From NCBI GenBank assembly GCA_011391125.1, contig JAABRE010000021.1:1-64000 (forward strand): a stretch of 64,000 nt of DNA, written 5' to 3'. Made by a program: the position numbers and the translations under genes. The notes beneath the pieces are model-generated. The model made no database searches. It saw nothing but the letters and a program-made list of their open reading frames with translations, and had not been told where the DNA came from. This DNA comes from Synechococcales cyanobacterium S06 (GTDB lineage Bacteria > Cyanobacteriota > Cyanobacteriia > Cyanobacteriales > JAABRE01). The first letter of the stretch is position 1, and each line of letters starts with the position of its first letter. This document shows, piece after piece, positions 63,225 to 64,000 of this stretch.

Positions 63225-64000
63225 TTATTCTTCTTCAAATAAATTGGGTTGAATAAAATTAATTTGCTCTTCTTTTTGTGCTTTTTTAAAGGTTAATTCT
63301 CCTCGACTTAAATCGAAATATTCAGCTTTTTTATTTCCTAATAATAATTCTTCGATAATTAATATTTGGATAATCGGATAATTTTGCCCATTTCCTGCTT
63401 GATAAAAACCCGCTTTGGCTGCTTCTTGAACCATGGGTTTTGTCGGTGGAGTTAAGGTAATAAATAGTCCCATTTTTGCCTTATTTGCTGTCATTGTACC
63501 GGATAAATCTCGTATCATAGCCGCTCCGACATTTTTGCCCCCTTTTACACTCACAATTATCTTTTCTGTGGTGGTTTTATTTTTATTTTTCATGCTATCT
63601 TTGCAATCTTTAAAGTAAATTATACCGTCTATTCCTGTGTCTGATCCTTTTTTCTTACCTTGATAAGGTTGAGCATTGACTAAGGAAACCGCCCACCATT
63701 GAAATTGATACGCATCTCGATTAAATAAATCTAAAGCTGCAGCCACATCTTTGGGTGTTCCTTCTACTTCAAATTCGATCCCTTTTACTGTTATTAATTT
63801 ACTCGTTTTTTCATCTTCAATTTGACGATTTGGAAACGCATCTTTTAGTCTTTTTTCGATCGCCGAAATTGCCAAATGGGTAATATCAATTCCGATCCAA
63901 TTTCGGCCTAGTTTTTCTGCCGCATGAACCGCAGTTCCACAGCCACAAAAAGGGTCTAAAATTAAGTCATTTTCCTTACTACTAGCATTAATTATTCTCT
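63225..64000 (-). CDS. DNA methyltransferase fused to Mrr-like endonuclease (3' part, runs off right edge)
   Basis: The track starts at 63875 (TTG), but the frame stays open to the edge and gives DPFCGCGTAVHAAEKLGRNW, the SAM-binding motif I region of an N6-adenine/N4-cytosine methyltransferase of beta type. About 165 codons later the C-terminal domain contains WWAVSLVNAQPYQGKKKGSDTG and KIIVSVKGGKNVGAAMIRDLSG, the Asp and xVK of an Mrr-like PD-(D/E)XK nuclease. The whole is a single-chain restriction-modification enzyme of the mod-res fusion type. The N-terminus, with the catalytic DPPY motif and target recognition domain, lies outside. Confidence 0.85.
   Translation of the reverse strand, partial: RIINASSKENDLILDPFCGCGTAVHAAEKLGRNWIGIDITHLAISAIEKRLKDAFPNRQIEDEKTSKLITVKGIEFEVEGTPKDVAAALDLFNRDAYQFQWWAVSLVNAQPYQGKKKGSDTGIDGIIYFKDCKDSMKNKNKTTTEKIIVSVKGGKNVGAAMIRDLSGTMTANKAKMGLFITLTPPTKPMVQEAAKAGFYQAGNGQNYPIIQILIIEELLLGNKKAEYFDLSRGELTFKKAQKEEQINFIQPNLFEEE

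Overview
The window is a stretch of chromosome from an AT-rich cyanobacterium. The evidence is photosystem II genes (psb30, psb28), the cyanobacteria/chloroplast-specific genes ycf66, curT and a GUN4-domain gene, a HetZ-family protein, an RNase E ending in the cyanobacterial PNPase-binding tail, and many HIP1-type GCGATCGC octamers. The low GC, the split hmx1/hmx2 manganese exporter and the hps-type pseudopilin operon fit a Chroococcales relative of Geminocystis, Cyanobacterium or Synechocystis. Species cannot be fixed from the sequence alone. No tRNA, rRNA or CRISPR array was found.

Layout. 0-0.9 kb: the end of an IS5-type insertion sequence abutting a truncated PEP-CTERM protein gene, then a 128-bp MITE. 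0.9-6.5 kb: a hybrid histidine kinase overlapping a receiver-adenylate cyclase gene, then a HetZ-like regulator paired with a PilB-like protein that lacks its ATPase half. 6.5-11 kb: curT, split hmx1/hmx2, YkgJ/psb30, a glycosyltransferase and ycf66. 11-22.3 kb: housekeeping genes (uvrA, glnB, mtnA, GUN4-domain, clpS, CPBP protease, hydrolase, methyltransferase). 22.4-23 kb: a MntA-HepT toxin-antitoxin pair. 23-33.8 kb: kinase-recJ divergent from recR, then TPR protein, panB, aroK, rne, iscS. 33.9-42.6 kb: a secreted-type choice-of-anchor-L protein and a four-gene hpsA-type pseudopilin operon. 42.7-50.1 kb: folK, NUDIX, an Rpn-family nuclease, photolyase, DUF3172, glmS, psb28, moaB. 50.1-53.8 kb: an unusual 1217-residue helicase. 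54.1-57.9 kb: rpmG-rpsR-RNase II/R, RDD, DUF4278. 57.9-64 kb: an accessory zone with a NERD-like/UvrD-like helicase, a DUF6883-DUF4926 pair, a Uma2 nuclease cut by a MITE, an HNH remnant, two small exported proteins and a methyltransferase-endonuclease fusion running off the right edge.

Three results are most worth a second look. (1) recR has no ATG, GTG or TTG codon at the position homology demands; a perfectly spaced AAGGAG points to an ATT start codon. (2) A 128-bp MITE at 62.0 kb lies inside the Uma2 gene. Removing it with one copy of the TA target restores a longer reading frame, and its twin sits at 0.7 kb. (3) A second MITE family, whose ends show matched base changes in both arms, lies just upstream of each of the two large helicase genes.

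The accessory zone is the best candidate for an undescribed defence or conflict module: two helicases with odd N-terminal domains, a putative toxin-antitoxin pair and a fused restriction-modification enzyme. No single complete new system can be claimed from the sequence alone.
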